Positions 16,295-25,245 of a stretch of DNA of 64,000 nucleotides are shown here, in pieces. How positions within the stretch are numbered: position 1 is the stretch's first letter; every line of letters starts with the position of its first letter. The notes below the pieces were generated by a model, which had not been told where the DNA came from, made no database searches, and saw only the letters and a program-made list of their open reading frames with translations. The stretch is from contig NZ_MDCR01000257.1 of assembly GCF_001723055.1 (NCBI RefSeq), positions 20,286 to 84,285 on the forward strand, in the 5' to 3' direction. This stretch comes from Streptomyces niveus. GTDB lineage: Bacteria; Actinomycetota; Actinomycetes; Streptomycetales; Streptomycetaceae. The position numbers and the translations under genes were made by a program.

Positions 16295-16633
16295 AGTCAA
16301 GTCAGATGCTCTCTTGGCTTGGATACCCGGAGGGGGTGTATGTCGGGGGTGGTGAAGTCGGGTCCGCGCGGGCCGGGCGGCCGATGGCGCGACCGCTGCG
16401 GTCGCTGCCGGTGACGGCCGTGCCGGACGCCGACCCGCCCGAATTCAGGTCTCCACCACCACGGCCGCGCCGTCTGCTCGGTGAACGCCTCGGTTGCCGC
16501 GTTTCGGAAGTCGTCGGCCAGGTCCGCGGGGCGTCCCGGGTGGCAGGTGACGGCCGCACCGATGTGTTCCTGACTTCCGCCCCGCCCCGCCTGCCCTGCG
16601 CCGTTCATCTCGGAAGCCCTTCGCTGGCCATCG
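16295..16633. other. Gap between two metal-regulated genes, no convincing gene
   Basis: About 340 bp between the two CsoR-like boxes. Frames on both strands are open but Arg/Pro-rich. On the minus strand, 16450-16560 encodes a more protein-like stretch ('GRPADLADDFRNAATEAFTE') that loses frame at both ends, perhaps a gene remnant. Confidence 0.4.
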
Positions 16634-16652
16634 CATACCCCTGGGGGGTATG
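16634..16652. promoter_or_regulatory. CsoR-like operator upstream of the MFS transporter
   Basis: Perfect 8-bp arms CATACCCC/GGGGTATG around TGG, 47 bp before the transporter start. It shares the ATACCC core with the box at 16274-16294, so one regulator probably controls both genes. Confidence 0.75.
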
Positions 16653-16698
16653 TTGTCTTTCGAGTTGGCAATACCCCACTCCCGTATAGGAGACCGTC

Positions 16699-18171
16699 AT
16701 GCCATCACCCACCGCCCCAGCCGATCCACGCCGCTGGACGGCGCTCGCGCTCATCGCCCTCGCGCAGTTCATAGTGATCATGGACACCTCGATCATCGGG
16801 GTCGCCCTCCCCAAGATGCAGACCGACCTGGGCTTCTCGCAGGAGAACCTGTCCTGGGTCTTCAACGCGTACGTCGTCGCCTTCGGCGGACTGCTGCTCC
16901 TCGGCGGGCGCCTCTCCGACCTCTTCGGCGCCAAGCGGCTCTTCGCCGCCGGCTGGCTCGTCCTCGCCGCCGGTTCGCTCGCCGCAGGCCTGGCGAGCGA
17001 GGTCTGGGTCGAACTGACCGGCCGGGCCCTCCAGGGCGTCGGCGCGGCGCTGATCGCACCGTCCGCCCTGACCCTGCTGATGATGCTCTTCGGCGGCAAC
17101 CCGAAGGAGCTGACCAAGGCACTCGCCCTGTACGGCGCCGCCGCCCCGGCGGGCGGTACGGCCGGCGTGTTCCTCGGCGGCGTCATCACCGAGTACGCGA
17201 GCTGGCCCTGGGTCTTCTACATCAACATCCCCATCGCGGTGATCGTCCTGTCCCTCGCCCCGCGCGTCATGCCCGCCGCCCCCGCACGCCGCGGCTCGAT
17301 CGACCTCGCGGGAGCCGTCACCGTCACAGCCGGTCTCGCCGTCGCGGTCTACGCCATCGTCCGTGCCCCGGAGACCGGTTGGGCCTCGGCCGGGACCTGG
17401 CTGGTGCCGGCCGCCGGTGTGGCGCTGATCGCCGCGTTCGTCGCGATCCAGGCCAAGCGGCGCGAGCCGCTGATGCGGCTCGCCATCTGGCGCGCCCCCA
17501 ACCTCGCCGGCGCCAACATCGCCCAACTCCTCATGGCCGGCGCCTGGATCCCCATGTGGTTCTTCCTCAACCTCTACCTCCAGCAGGTCCTGGGGCTGGG
17601 CGCGTTCGCCTCCGGATCCGCGCTGCTCCCCATGACCGTCGCCATCATGATCATGATGATCGTGCTGGCGCCCCGGATGATCGCCCGCTTCGGTCCCAAG
17701 CCGCTGATCGTCACCGGTCTGTTCGCCCTCGCGGCCGGCATGGTCTGGCTCTCCTTCGCCCGCCCCGACGGCAACTTCTGGGTCGACGTCCTGCCCGCCT
17801 CGCTGCTCGCCGCCGCCGGTATGGCGCTGGCGTTCATCCCGTCCCTCGGCACCGCGCTCTCCAGTGCGCGCCCCGAGGAGGGCGGACTCGCCTCCGGCAT
17901 GGTCAACACCAGTTACCAGGTGGGCTCGGCCCTCGGCCTGGCCGCGATGACCGCCGTCGCCTCCGCGTACGGAGCGAAGGAACTCGGCAACCCCGTCGCC
18001 CTGACCGACGGATTCTCGGCCGCTTTCGTGGGCGCCGCCGCCATCGCGGCGGCCGGTGCGGTCATCGCCTGGCTCACGCTCCGTACCAGCCCCGCCCCGG
18101 CACCCGCCACGCCGGACGAGGCACCGTCCGACCGCGGTCGCGACAACTCCCGTACCGCCGAAGCACGCTGA
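16699..18171 (+). CDS. MFS transporter, DHA2/EmrB-QacA type
   Basis: Proton-coupled exporter of 490 aa with about 14 hydrophobic segments. Signature motifs are 'LAQFIVIMDTSIIGVALP' (TM1 motif D1), 'GGRLSDLFGAKRLF' (motif A) and 'PAGGTAGVFLGGVI' (motif C, antiporters). ATG at 16699 has AGGAG 7 nt upstream. The C-terminus is a short acidic/Arg-rich tail. The CsoR-like box in its promoter suggests that it is induced by copper or a related metal, unusual for a drug-type MFS pump; the substrate is unknown. Confidence 0.9.
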   Translation: MPSPTAPADPRRWTALALIALAQFIVIMDTSIIGVALPKMQTDLGFSQENLSWVFNAYVVAFGGLLLLGGRLSDLFGAKRLFAAGWLVLAAGSLAAGLASEVWVELTGRALQGVGAALIAPSALTLLMMLFGGNPKELTKALALYGAAAPAGGTAGVFLGGVITEYASWPWVFYINIPIAVIVLSLAPRVMPAAPARRGSIDLAGAVTVTAGLAVAVYAIVRAPETGWASAGTWLVPAAGVALIAAFVAIQAKRREPLMRLAIWRAPNLAGANIAQLLMAGAWIPMWFFLNLYLQQVLGLGAFASGSALLPMTVAIMIMMIVLAPRMIARFGPKPLIVTGLFALAAGMVWLSFARPDGNFWVDVLPASLLAAAGMALAFIPSLGTALSSARPEEGGLASGMVNTSYQVGSALGLAAMTAVASAYGAKELGNPVALTDGFSAAFVGAAAIAAAGAVIAWLTLRTSPAPAPATPDEAPSDRGRDNSRTAEAR

Positions 18172-18262
18172 CACCCACCCGTACCCACCGGCGCCGCCCG
18201 ACACGGACCGCGAGTCCCCGTCCGGCGGCGCCCGCATGCCCACACGGCCACCAGACGCCGGC

Positions 18263-20239
18263 TCACACGGTGACGTCGGCGCCGGCGCGCTTCCAGGCGG
18301 ACTCGCGCAGCAGGCGCAGGCCGTTGAGGCCCACGACGACGGTGGAGCCTTCGTGGCCGAGGACACCCAGCGGGAGTGGCAGGTGGCCCACGAGATCCCA
18401 GACCACCAGTCCGGTGATGAACACCGAGGCGATGACCAGGTTCTGTACGACGAGGGCGCGGGCGCGGCGGGAGAGCGCGACGACCGTGGGTACGGTGGCG
18501 AGTTCGTCGCGGACGATCACCGCGTCGGCGGTCTCCAGCGCGAGGTCCGACCCGGCGCGGCCCATCGCGATACCGACGTGGGCGGCGGCCAGCGCGGGGG
18601 CGTCGTTGACTCCGTCACCGACCACCAGGACCCTGACGCCGGCCTTCTCCCATTCCTGGACGGCGGCGACCTTGTCCTCGGGCAGCAGCCCCGCGCGTAC
18701 GTCGGTGATACCGACCTCGGCGGCCAGGCGCGCGGCGGCGCGCGGGTTGTCCCCGGTGAGCAGAGTCGGAGCCGTACCGGTGAGCTTCGTCAGAGCGGCG
18801 ACGGTGGCGGCGGCGTCCGGGCGCGGCCGGTCCGCGATGCCCAGCACACCGGCGGCCACGCCGTTCACCTGAACCAGCACGGCGGTACGGCCACCGGCCT
18901 CCAGCTCACTCGCGAGCGCGGCGGCCGGCGACGTCTCCTGATGGCCGGTCAGCAGCCGGGACGGCGCGCCCACCGCGACCACGTCGCCGCCGACGGTGGC
19001 CGTGACGCCGACGCCGGGGGAGGAGCGGAAGTCCACGGCCGGGAGCAGCGCGAGGCCGCGGGCACGGGCGGCGTCCACCACGGCGCGGGCCAGCGGGTGC
19101 TCACTGGGGTGCTCGGCCGCCGCGGCGAGCGCGAGCAGTCCGTCCTCGTCCAGCAGCGCGCCGTCCAGCGGCCGGATGTCGGTGACGCGCGGGGTGCCCT
19201 CGGTGAGCGTTCCGGTCTTGTCCAGCGCGACCACGTCCACCTGGCCGAGCCGTTCCATGACCACGGCGGACTTCACCAGCACACCGTGCCGGCCCGCGTT
19301 GGCGATCGTCGAGAGGAGCGGCGGCATGGTAGCCAGCACCACGGCGCACGGAGAGGCGACGATCATGAAGGTCATGGCCCGCAGGAGCGAGCCGGTCAGT
19401 TCGGCGCCGAAGGCGAGGGGGACGAGGAACACGGCGAGGGTGGCGACGACCATGCCGATCGAGTACCGCTGCTCGACCTTCTCGATGAACAGCTGCGTGG
19501 GGGCCTTCGTTTCCGAGGCATCCTCCACCATCTTCACGATGCGGGCGATCACGGAGTCCGAGGCGTCCCGCCCGACCTCCACCCGCAGCGTGCCGGTGCC
19601 GTTCAGCGTGCCGGCGAAGACCTCGTCACCGCTCTCCTTGGCCACCGGAAGCGGCTCGCCGGTGATGGTGGCCTGGTCGACCTCGCTCGCCCCGGCCCGT
19701 ACCCGGCCGTCGGCCCCGATCCGCTCGCCGGGCCGAATCACGATGGTGTCCCCGACGGCCAGTTGCCCGGCCGCCACATTCTCCTCGGTGCCGTCGGCGA
19801 GCAGCCGGGTGGCGGTGCCGGGAGCGAGATCGAGGAGCCCGCGCACCGAGTCGGCGGTGCGCGCGGTCGCGATCGCCTCCAGTGCGCCGGACGTGGCGAA
19901 GATGACGATCAGCAGCGCCCCGTCGAGCACCTGCCCGATGGCGGCGGCGCCGAGCGCGGCGACCACCATCAGCAGATCCACGTCCAGGGTCTTGTTCCTG
20001 AGGGCCTTCAGGCCCTCCCGGCCCGGCTCCCAGCCCCCGGCGACGTACGTGGCGGCGAACAGCGGTCCCCAAGTCCACGCCGGGGCTCCGAGCAGGTCGA
20101 GGGGGAGGGCGATCAGGAACAGCACCAGGGCGGCCGACGCCCAGCGGGCCTCGGGCAGCGCCAGGACACGGGTACGCCGCCGGCGGGTTTCGGCTGCGGC
20201 GGGAGGCGGCGATACGGGCTTGGTCAGGGTGGAGGCCAT
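18263..20239 (-). CDS. P1B-4-type metal-transporting ATPase (CtpD/CtpJ-like)
   Basis: Metal efflux pump of 658 aa in the cell membrane. It has the actuator 'TGEPLPV', phosphorylation Asp340 in DKTGTLTEG, the ATP-binding 'HPLARA' and the hinge 'GDGVNDAPAL'. The transmembrane metal motif is SPC (residues 296-298), and the last helix pair holds 'GHEGSTVVVGLNGLRLL'. SPC plus HEG(G/S)T is the signature of the P1B-4 group (Co2+, also Fe2+, Zn2+ or Ni2+), not the CPC of copper pumps. As usual for this group there is no N-terminal metal-binding domain. It is divergent from an ArsR repressor over an SmtB-like operator. Confidence 0.93.
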   Translation of the reverse strand: MASTLTKPVSPPPAAAETRRRRTRVLALPEARWASAALVLFLIALPLDLLGAPAWTWGPLFAATYVAGGWEPGREGLKALRNKTLDVDLLMVVAALGAAAIGQVLDGALLIVIFATSGALEAIATARTADSVRGLLDLAPGTATRLLADGTEENVAAGQLAVGDTIVIRPGERIGADGRVRAGASEVDQATITGEPLPVAKESGDEVFAGTLNGTGTLRVEVGRDASDSVIARIVKMVEDASETKAPTQLFIEKVEQRYSIGMVVATLAVFLVPLAFGAELTGSLLRAMTFMIVASPCAVVLATMPPLLSTIANAGRHGVLVKSAVVMERLGQVDVVALDKTGTLTEGTPRVTDIRPLDGALLDEDGLLALAAAAEHPSEHPLARAVVDAARARGLALLPAVDFRSSPGVGVTATVGGDVVAVGAPSRLLTGHQETSPAAALASELEAGGRTAVLVQVNGVAAGVLGIADRPRPDAAATVAALTKLTGTAPTLLTGDNPRAAARLAAEVGITDVRAGLLPEDKVAAVQEWEKAGVRVLVVGDGVNDAPALAAAHVGIAMGRAGSDLALETADAVIVRDELATVPTVVALSRRARALVVQNLVIASVFITGLVVWDLVGHLPLPLGVLGHEGSTVVVGLNGLRLLRESAWKRAGADVTV

Positions 20240-20295
20240 GACAGAGGGAGTCCTTCATGGGAGGAGGTCGTCAACCCACACCGTACAGGAACGCT

Positions 20296-20309
20296 TGAAC
20301 AGCTATTCA
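20296..20309. promoter_or_regulatory. SmtB/ArsR-type operator
   Basis: TGAACAGCTATTCA is a near-perfect dyad (12 of 14 positions symmetric) and matches the classical ArsR/SmtB 12-2-12 box (TGAACA..TATTCA). Together with the nearby TGTTCA (20312-20317) it gives overlapping half sites. It lies between the divergent ATPase and ArsR starts. Confidence 0.8.
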
Positions 20310-20335
20310 TGTGTTCATTCCGTAGAATGGTGCCC

Positions 20336-20743
20336 ATGGGCCATGGAGCGAACGCACCGGACAACAGCGCGACGCCGCGCACCCGCCTGACTCCGGAGAA
20401 CGCGCCCCAGGTCGCGACCACCCTCCAGGCGCTGGCCACACCGTCGCGACTGCTGATCCTGGCCCACCTGCGCGAAGGCCCTTGCGCGGCGACCGAGTTG
20501 GCCACGGCGGTCGGAATGGAGCAGTCCGCCTGCTCCCACCAACTACGCCTGCTGCGCAACCTCGGCCTGGTCACGGGCACCCGCGAGGGCCGCTCCGTCG
20601 TCTACGCCCTCCACGACGACCACGTCGCCGGCCTGCTCGACCAGGCGCTCTACCACGTGGAACACCTCCGCCTCGGCATGACCGACACCTCGGCCGACGC
20701 GCTCCCACAACAGGACGACGCCACGCCGGCCGAGGCGCGCTGA
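20336..20743 (+). CDS. ArsR/SmtB-family metal-responsive repressor
   Basis: 135 aa. Winged helix-turn-helix with 'LATPSRLLILAHLREGPCAATELATAVGMEQSACSHQLRLLRNLGLV' type sequence, including Cys in the positions before and in the recognition helix, and a His-bearing C-terminal helix ('DQALYHVEHLRLG') where alpha-5 metal sites of the SmtB/NmtR group lie. It probably represses the divergent P1B-4 ATPase until metal binds. ATG 20327 is an alternative start three codons upstream. A TAGAAT hexamer (20323-20328) 7 bp before 20336 could be a -10 element, giving a leaderless transcript. Confidence 0.9.
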   Translation: MGHGANAPDNSATPRTRLTPENAPQVATTLQALATPSRLLILAHLREGPCAATELATAVGMEQSACSHQLRLLRNLGLVTGTREGRSVVYALHDDHVAGLLDQALYHVEHLRLGMTDTSADALPQQDDATPAEAR

Positions 20744-21096
20744 ACCGGGCGGCGCCGCCACTCCCGTCGCTGCCGGCGCGACCACCTGGGCTGTAGGCGT
20801 GCTGACCGATGAGTTCGCGCGCGAGTTGATCGAGCTGGGTCAGGTGGCTCTCGACGGACAGGGTCTGTACCTGTGGTTCGTCGGGGACTGAGACCGCGGG
20901 CCGGCTCAGCCCCGGAGCCATAGCCGGACAGCCGCAGTGGTGACGGTGCGTGTAAGAGGTCGCGGTCCGCACCTCGGCCCCGAAGGATTCGGGCCCCACG
21001 CCCAGCCATGAATCGAGTTCACCGATCTCGACGTCATCGACCGCCTAGAGTGACGGCATACATGAGGGCACGTCAGGACAGGGGACCGCAGACCGC
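20744..21096. other. Intergenic region, no recognised gene
   Basis: About 350 bp. A 30-codon frame at 20799-20891 on the plus strand (GTG start, 'DEFARELIELGQVALDG') reads like protein but is too short to assign; the opposite strand is also open across it. It may be a gene remnant. The NB-ARC gene promoter should lie at its right end. Confidence 0.4.
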
Positions 21097-23109
21097 ATGG
21101 CGTACGAACTGCCGCCGGAGATCGTGCACTTCGTCAACCGGGAGGACGAGCAGAACCGGGCCCTCACCGCCGTCGCCGAGTGGAACGCCCGCTCCCGGCC
21201 CCTGTGCCTCGCGCTGAGCGGCCCCGGCGGATCGGGCAAGACCGAACTGGCCTTCCGGATCGCCCGTACGCTGCGGGACCGGTACCCGGACAGCGTGCTG
21301 TACGTGGATCTCGACGAGTACCGGCGGGACGGGGCGGTCGTGGTCGCCGACGTGCTGGGCCAGCTGCTCGTCTCGCTGGGCGTCGCCCCCGACATGCTGG
21401 CCAACTCCTTCAAGGGGCGCTGCAAGCAGTACTGGACGCGGACCGACGGCCAACGGCTCGTCGTGGTCATCGACAACGCGCGCTACGGAGCGGAGGTCGT
21501 ACCCCTCCTCCCCGGCTCCGGCGCCAGCGTGGCGATCGTCGCGAGTCACGGGCCGCTGTACGACATCGAAGACGGCGCCGCTGTCGACCTTGAACTGCAT
21601 CCGCTTGACGCGGTGGATTCCGCGGAGTTGCTACGGCTCGTCGTCCGGGATCAGCGGCTCTCGGACGAGCCCGACGCGGCACGGGGTCTCGTCCAGCTCT
21701 GCGCCGGCCTGCCCGCCGCTTTACACGTAGCCGCCCGCTGGATCCGTAAGTACCGCCGTCGACCGCTCTCCCGCCTGCTCGCCGACCTGTCGAAGGAACT
21801 CGACGAGAAGGGCATCCCGGTGGTCGAGAAGGTGTGGGACGCCGCGTATCTCAGCCTCACCTCCGAAGCCGCCCTGCTGTACCGGCTGCTCGCCGACCAT
21901 CCAGGACCGTCGTTCACCCCGGAATCCGCCACGGCGCTTCTCGGTCTCGGCCGGGACGCGGCCGACGAGGCGCTCGAAGAACTGGAGATCGCCGGACTGC
22001 TCGACACCCGCGAGGCGTCGAACACCGCCGACGGCAGGCTGCGGCTGCCCGAACTGATGCGCGCGCACGCCCGCCGCCGGGCCAGGACCGACGGGGCTGA
22101 GCGCGAACGGGCCGAAGCGCAGCGGCGTATCGTGACCTGGTTCCTGCGGCAGGCCCAGCGCGCGGACCTCTACGCCGCCGGCCCCAGGCTCGTCGTGGCC
22201 GACGCCGTACCGCCCCTCGAAGGCGCCCCCGACTCCCCGCTCACGGACCCCGCCGACGCCAACACCACCGACGCCGAGCGGCGCGAGCGGGCGCGGAGCG
22301 CGGCACGCTGGCTGAACACCGAACGGCACGCGCTGTACGCCTCCGTGCGTCTGGCCCACTCGCTCGGCCTCGACACCGAGACCTGGGCCCTGTGCGAACC
22401 GCTGTGGACGCACTTCCTCGACCACCCGCACCCCGCCGACGACATCGAGGTGTTCGGCCTCGGCGTCGCGGCGGCCGGGCGCGCCGGAGATCTTCCCGCG
22501 CTGGTCCGCATGCGATGCCAACTGGCTCGCCCCCTCTGGGAGCAGGGCAGAAACGACGAAGCGGCGCAGGAACTGGCACGTGCGCTCGCGACGCTCGACA
22601 CGCTCGGGGAGTCCACGCGTACGAGCAAACTGCGCGCGTCAGCCATCGAGTTCCGAGGCACGCTGCACGCGGTCCAGGGCGACTGGGCCGCCGCCGCCGC
22701 GGACTTCCGGCGCTCCCGCGACGTGCACCACACGATCTCCAACACGTACGGCGTCACGCTCCAGACCTACCGGCTCGGCCAGGCGACGGCCGAGCTCGGC
22801 GACGTGGACGAAGCGGCCCAACTGCTCGCGCAGGCGCACCGGTCGGCGGTCGAACTGGGACGTGAGCGGCTGGCCGGGCGCATCGGTTTCGCGCTGGGCG
22901 GGGCGCTGCGCGGACTCGGACGCACAGGCGAGGCGCGGGTGTTGTACGAGGACGCGCTGGCCAGCGCGCGCGGCCGGGGATCCGACGCCGACGAGCAGCG
23001 GATCCTCGACGCCTTCGCCGAACTGGCCGACGAGGAGGGGCACTTCGACGAGGCCGGGGCCCACCGTGCGGCGGCGCACGCCATCCGGGTGCGCAACGGC
23101 CTCGCCTAG
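21097..23109 (+). CDS. NB-ARC-type NTPase with TPR repeats
   Basis: 670 aa, cytosolic. Residues about 15-300 form an AfsR/NB-ARC-like P-loop domain: Walker A 'SGPGGSGKTEL' (Lys48), Walker B 'LVVVIDNA', 'GLPAALHVAARWI' (GLPLA-like motif) and a winged-helix part. Residues about 420-660 are TPR-like helical repeats ('WAAAAADFRRSRDVHHTIS', 'GDVDEAAQLLAQAHRSA'). Unlike AfsR it has no N-terminal SARP DNA-binding domain, and no effector domain is visible. It starts at ATG 21097. Such stand-alone NB-ARC/TPR proteins are common in Streptomyces with mostly unknown targets. Confidence 0.85.
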   Translation: MAYELPPEIVHFVNREDEQNRALTAVAEWNARSRPLCLALSGPGGSGKTELAFRIARTLRDRYPDSVLYVDLDEYRRDGAVVVADVLGQLLVSLGVAPDMLANSFKGRCKQYWTRTDGQRLVVVIDNARYGAEVVPLLPGSGASVAIVASHGPLYDIEDGAAVDLELHPLDAVDSAELLRLVVRDQRLSDEPDAARGLVQLCAGLPAALHVAARWIRKYRRRPLSRLLADLSKELDEKGIPVVEKVWDAAYLSLTSEAALLYRLLADHPGPSFTPESATALLGLGRDAADEALEELEIAGLLDTREASNTADGRLRLPELMRAHARRRARTDGAERERAEAQRRIVTWFLRQAQRADLYAAGPRLVVADAVPPLEGAPDSPLTDPADANTTDAERRERARSAARWLNTERHALYASVRLAHSLGLDTETWALCEPLWTHFLDHPHPADDIEVFGLGVAAAGRAGDLPALVRMRCQLARPLWEQGRNDEAAQELARALATLDTLGESTRTSKLRASAIEFRGTLHAVQGDWAAAAADFRRSRDVHHTISNTYGVTLQTYRLGQATAELGDVDEAAQLLAQAHRSAVELGRERLAGRIGFALGGALRGLGRTGEARVLYEDALASARGRGSDADEQRILDAFAELADEEGHFDEAGAHRAAAHAIRVRNGLA

Positions 23110-23189
23110 CACTTGTCCGGGTGATCATGTCCGGAGCCGGATCGTGAGGGCAGTGGCGGTGAGGCGGGCGGTCTGGCTGTCGGCCTTGC

Positions 23190-23411
23190 TCAGGCACCGT
23201 GTGGCGCGGCCCGCAAGTACTGCCGAGGCGGCCCGTTGCTGTAGGCGTAGGCACTGTCGGCCGCGACGGCCCAGTCGATCTCGCCGACTGGGTCCGCCGC
23301 GGCCTGGCCCTGCTGCTGGGGCTTTTCGTCCACCCCGAGGAACGGGGGTCGATTCGGGCGTGAGCTACGCGCGTCCACCAGGCCCGCGACACTGCGCCCC
23401 ATGCTTGTCAT
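23190..23411 (-). pseudogene. Possible transposase remnant
   Basis: A 73-codon minus-strand frame contains 'GEIDWAVAADSAYAYSNG', which resembles the first catalytic Asp region of IS5-type transposases ('IDW.V.VDST'). The expected following blocks and the rest of the enzyme are absent, and no terminal inverted repeats were found. Weak evidence. It fills most of the 301-bp gap between the NB-ARC gene and the P450. Confidence 0.3.
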
Positions 23412-24832
23412 CAGACGGACTGTGCGGACCGATCCGGGGCGTCGGTCCTGAGCTCAGGGATCATGCGAAGCCGTGACGGTTGCGTGGTCATCTGGCCCAC
23501 GGCCCTCACGGACCCCCTCATGGGCGCGGCCTTGAGTCTCCATCTAGACGCGATGAGAGCCGTGACGACCTTCGCCTCCGTTTCCGCGAAGACGTCGCCG
23601 ATACACATTCTCTTGCCTGCCCCGAACGGGAGGAAGGCTTCCCTGGGGGGTTGCGGCCGGTCCGGGTGCCAGCGATCAGGATCGAACCGGTCGGGGTTGG
23701 GGTAAAGGCTCGGATCGCGGTGCACGGCGTAGGGACTGAAGATCACGTCGGTTCCGGCCGGGAGCACCGTCTTGCCCAGCCGGACGTCACGCAGGGCCTG
23801 TCGGGTGAGGAACCACGGCGCGTACAGCCGCAGAGTCTCCTGGACAAGCCGCCCGGTGAAGGGGAGACGGCCGAGATGGTCGGCGGTGAGTTCGTCGCCA
23901 GCGAGCGCGGTGTCGACCTCCTCGTGCAGACGGCGCTCCAGGTCACGGTTGCGGCTGAGTTCGTAGAACAGCCATGAGAGCACCACGGCGGTGGTCTCGG
24001 AGCTGGCCGCGAGCAGCGCTGTCACCTCGGAGAGGATGTCGTTGCCGTCCATGGCTCTGCCGGCATCGTCCTGAGTGTTCATCAGCAGCGAGATCAGGTC
24101 CTGATACGAGTCGGGCCGCCTCTGGTGATCCTCGATGATCTCCGTGACTCCGTCCCGCAGCGCGGAACTCGCAGCCGCGATCTTCCGGTTCCCGCGTGTG
24201 GGCAAGCTCTCCAGCGCACGTATCGGCAGCAGGACTTTCAGCAGCGCGGCGCGGAAAACGGTGTCGACGCTCTCCAGGATGACCCGTGCGGGCTCGCGCG
24301 CCGGGACGGATGAGAACAGGGCCGACATGACCACGTTCTGAGTGATCAGCTGCATCTCAGTCTTCATGTCGAGTGTCGTGGCGGGGTCCCACGAGTCGAT
24401 GGCCGGCGCGCTGGTGCGCACCATTTTCTCGACGTAACTCCTGACCATCTCTCTGTGGAAGGGCGGGTGCATCTGCCGCCTCCGTATCAGATGCACCCGG
24501 CCCTCGGTGATGGGCAGAGCATCCTTGTTGAAGAGTTTCAGTCCCTCAAGAAGGAGGCCCTTAGAGAAGGCGTCCGCCTGTCGGGTGAGCATCTCGTGTA
24601 TCAGGGTGGGGTCGTTCACGACAGCCACACTCTTGGGACCCAGCCGGATACGCACGATCGGACCGTAGGCGCGGACGTCCCGCATGAACTTCAGTCGGTT
24701 GCTGCTCCCTGCCATGGACAGACCGTGTCCGAGGAGCGGAAGGCGCCCTGGGACTATGGGCGGGATTCCGGGTGCGCTGGCCAAAACCGTTCCTTTCCTG
24801 TGCCGAGTCGCTGACTTGGTGGGTATGTTCAT
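23411..24832 (-). CDS. Cytochrome P450
   Basis: Haem monooxygenase, 473 aa from ATG 24832 (the open frame upstream is not conserved in type). The motifs are the I-helix oxygen site 'LLAASSETTAVVL' (AxxET), ExxR in 'QETLRLYAP', the PERF-like 'FDPDRWHPD' and the haem loop 'FLPFGAGKRMCIGD' with axial Cys410. The N-terminal 'LPLLGHG' and 'YGPIVRIRLG' blocks and the length resemble the pentalenene-oxygenase-like (PtlI) group rather than the shorter CYP105 type. There is no terpene cyclase, ferredoxin or ferredoxin reductase gene nearby, so it is an orphan. Substrate unknown. Confidence 0.93.
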   Translation of the reverse strand: MNIPTKSATRHRKGTVLASAPGIPPIVPGRLPLLGHGLSMAGSSNRLKFMRDVRAYGPIVRIRLGPKSVAVVNDPTLIHEMLTRQADAFSKGLLLEGLKLFNKDALPITEGRVHLIRRRQMHPPFHREMVRSYVEKMVRTSAPAIDSWDPATTLDMKTEMQLITQNVVMSALFSSVPAREPARVILESVDTVFRAALLKVLLPIRALESLPTRGNRKIAAASSALRDGVTEIIEDHQRRPDSYQDLISLLMNTQDDAGRAMDGNDILSEVTALLAASSETTAVVLSWLFYELSRNRDLERRLHEEVDTALAGDELTADHLGRLPFTGRLVQETLRLYAPWFLTRQALRDVRLGKTVLPAGTDVIFSPYAVHRDPSLYPNPDRFDPDRWHPDRPQPPREAFLPFGAGKRMCIGDVFAETEAKVVTALIASRWRLKAAPMRGSVRAVGQMTTQPSRLRMIPELRTDAPDRSAQSV

Positions 24833-25245
24833 GCCGCGTATCGAGTGGCGCAGACGGGCCCGCGACCTCAGTGCGCCGCGGTCATGCCGACCGGGCGACC
24901 TGCCGCCGGCGGGGGCGGTCAAGGACACACGTGCCCCGAGAGAGTGGAGGCGTCGGAGTCAGGTGGTGTCCTCGATGGGTGCTGTGGCCCGTGTGAGCTC
25001 CTCATGGAGGATGACTTCCCCTATTGGCCCATTTCCGCACGCCGGTCGATGTCCCGATTCCGTCTTCCTGTCGGCCAGGACGTGTCCGGCCGATCATGTG
25101 ACCACTCCGCGCGGAGGTCGCCTGGGCCGCTCGCGCGGCGGGGTTCCCCACGGCGAAGCCCTTGAGCAAGTGATCGGCAACCACCCCGGCCGGACCGGGC
25201 GAGTGGGCCCCGTACCGTCCAACACCATGGCGGGCCGGACAGCTC
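24833..25245. other. Intergenic region upstream of the P450, no supported gene
   Basis: About 410 bp. It contains the P450 5' region and the 3' flank of the next minus-strand gene. A 60-codon minus-strand frame at 25002-25184 begins 'MVADHLLKGFAVGN' but has no partner sequence that I recognise. No clear terminator or promoter elements were seen. Confidence 0.4.

Noticed and set aside
16306..16689. A CsoR gene between the two CsoR-like boxes
   Set aside because: No frame shows the CsoR helices or its Cys-His-Cys metal ligands.
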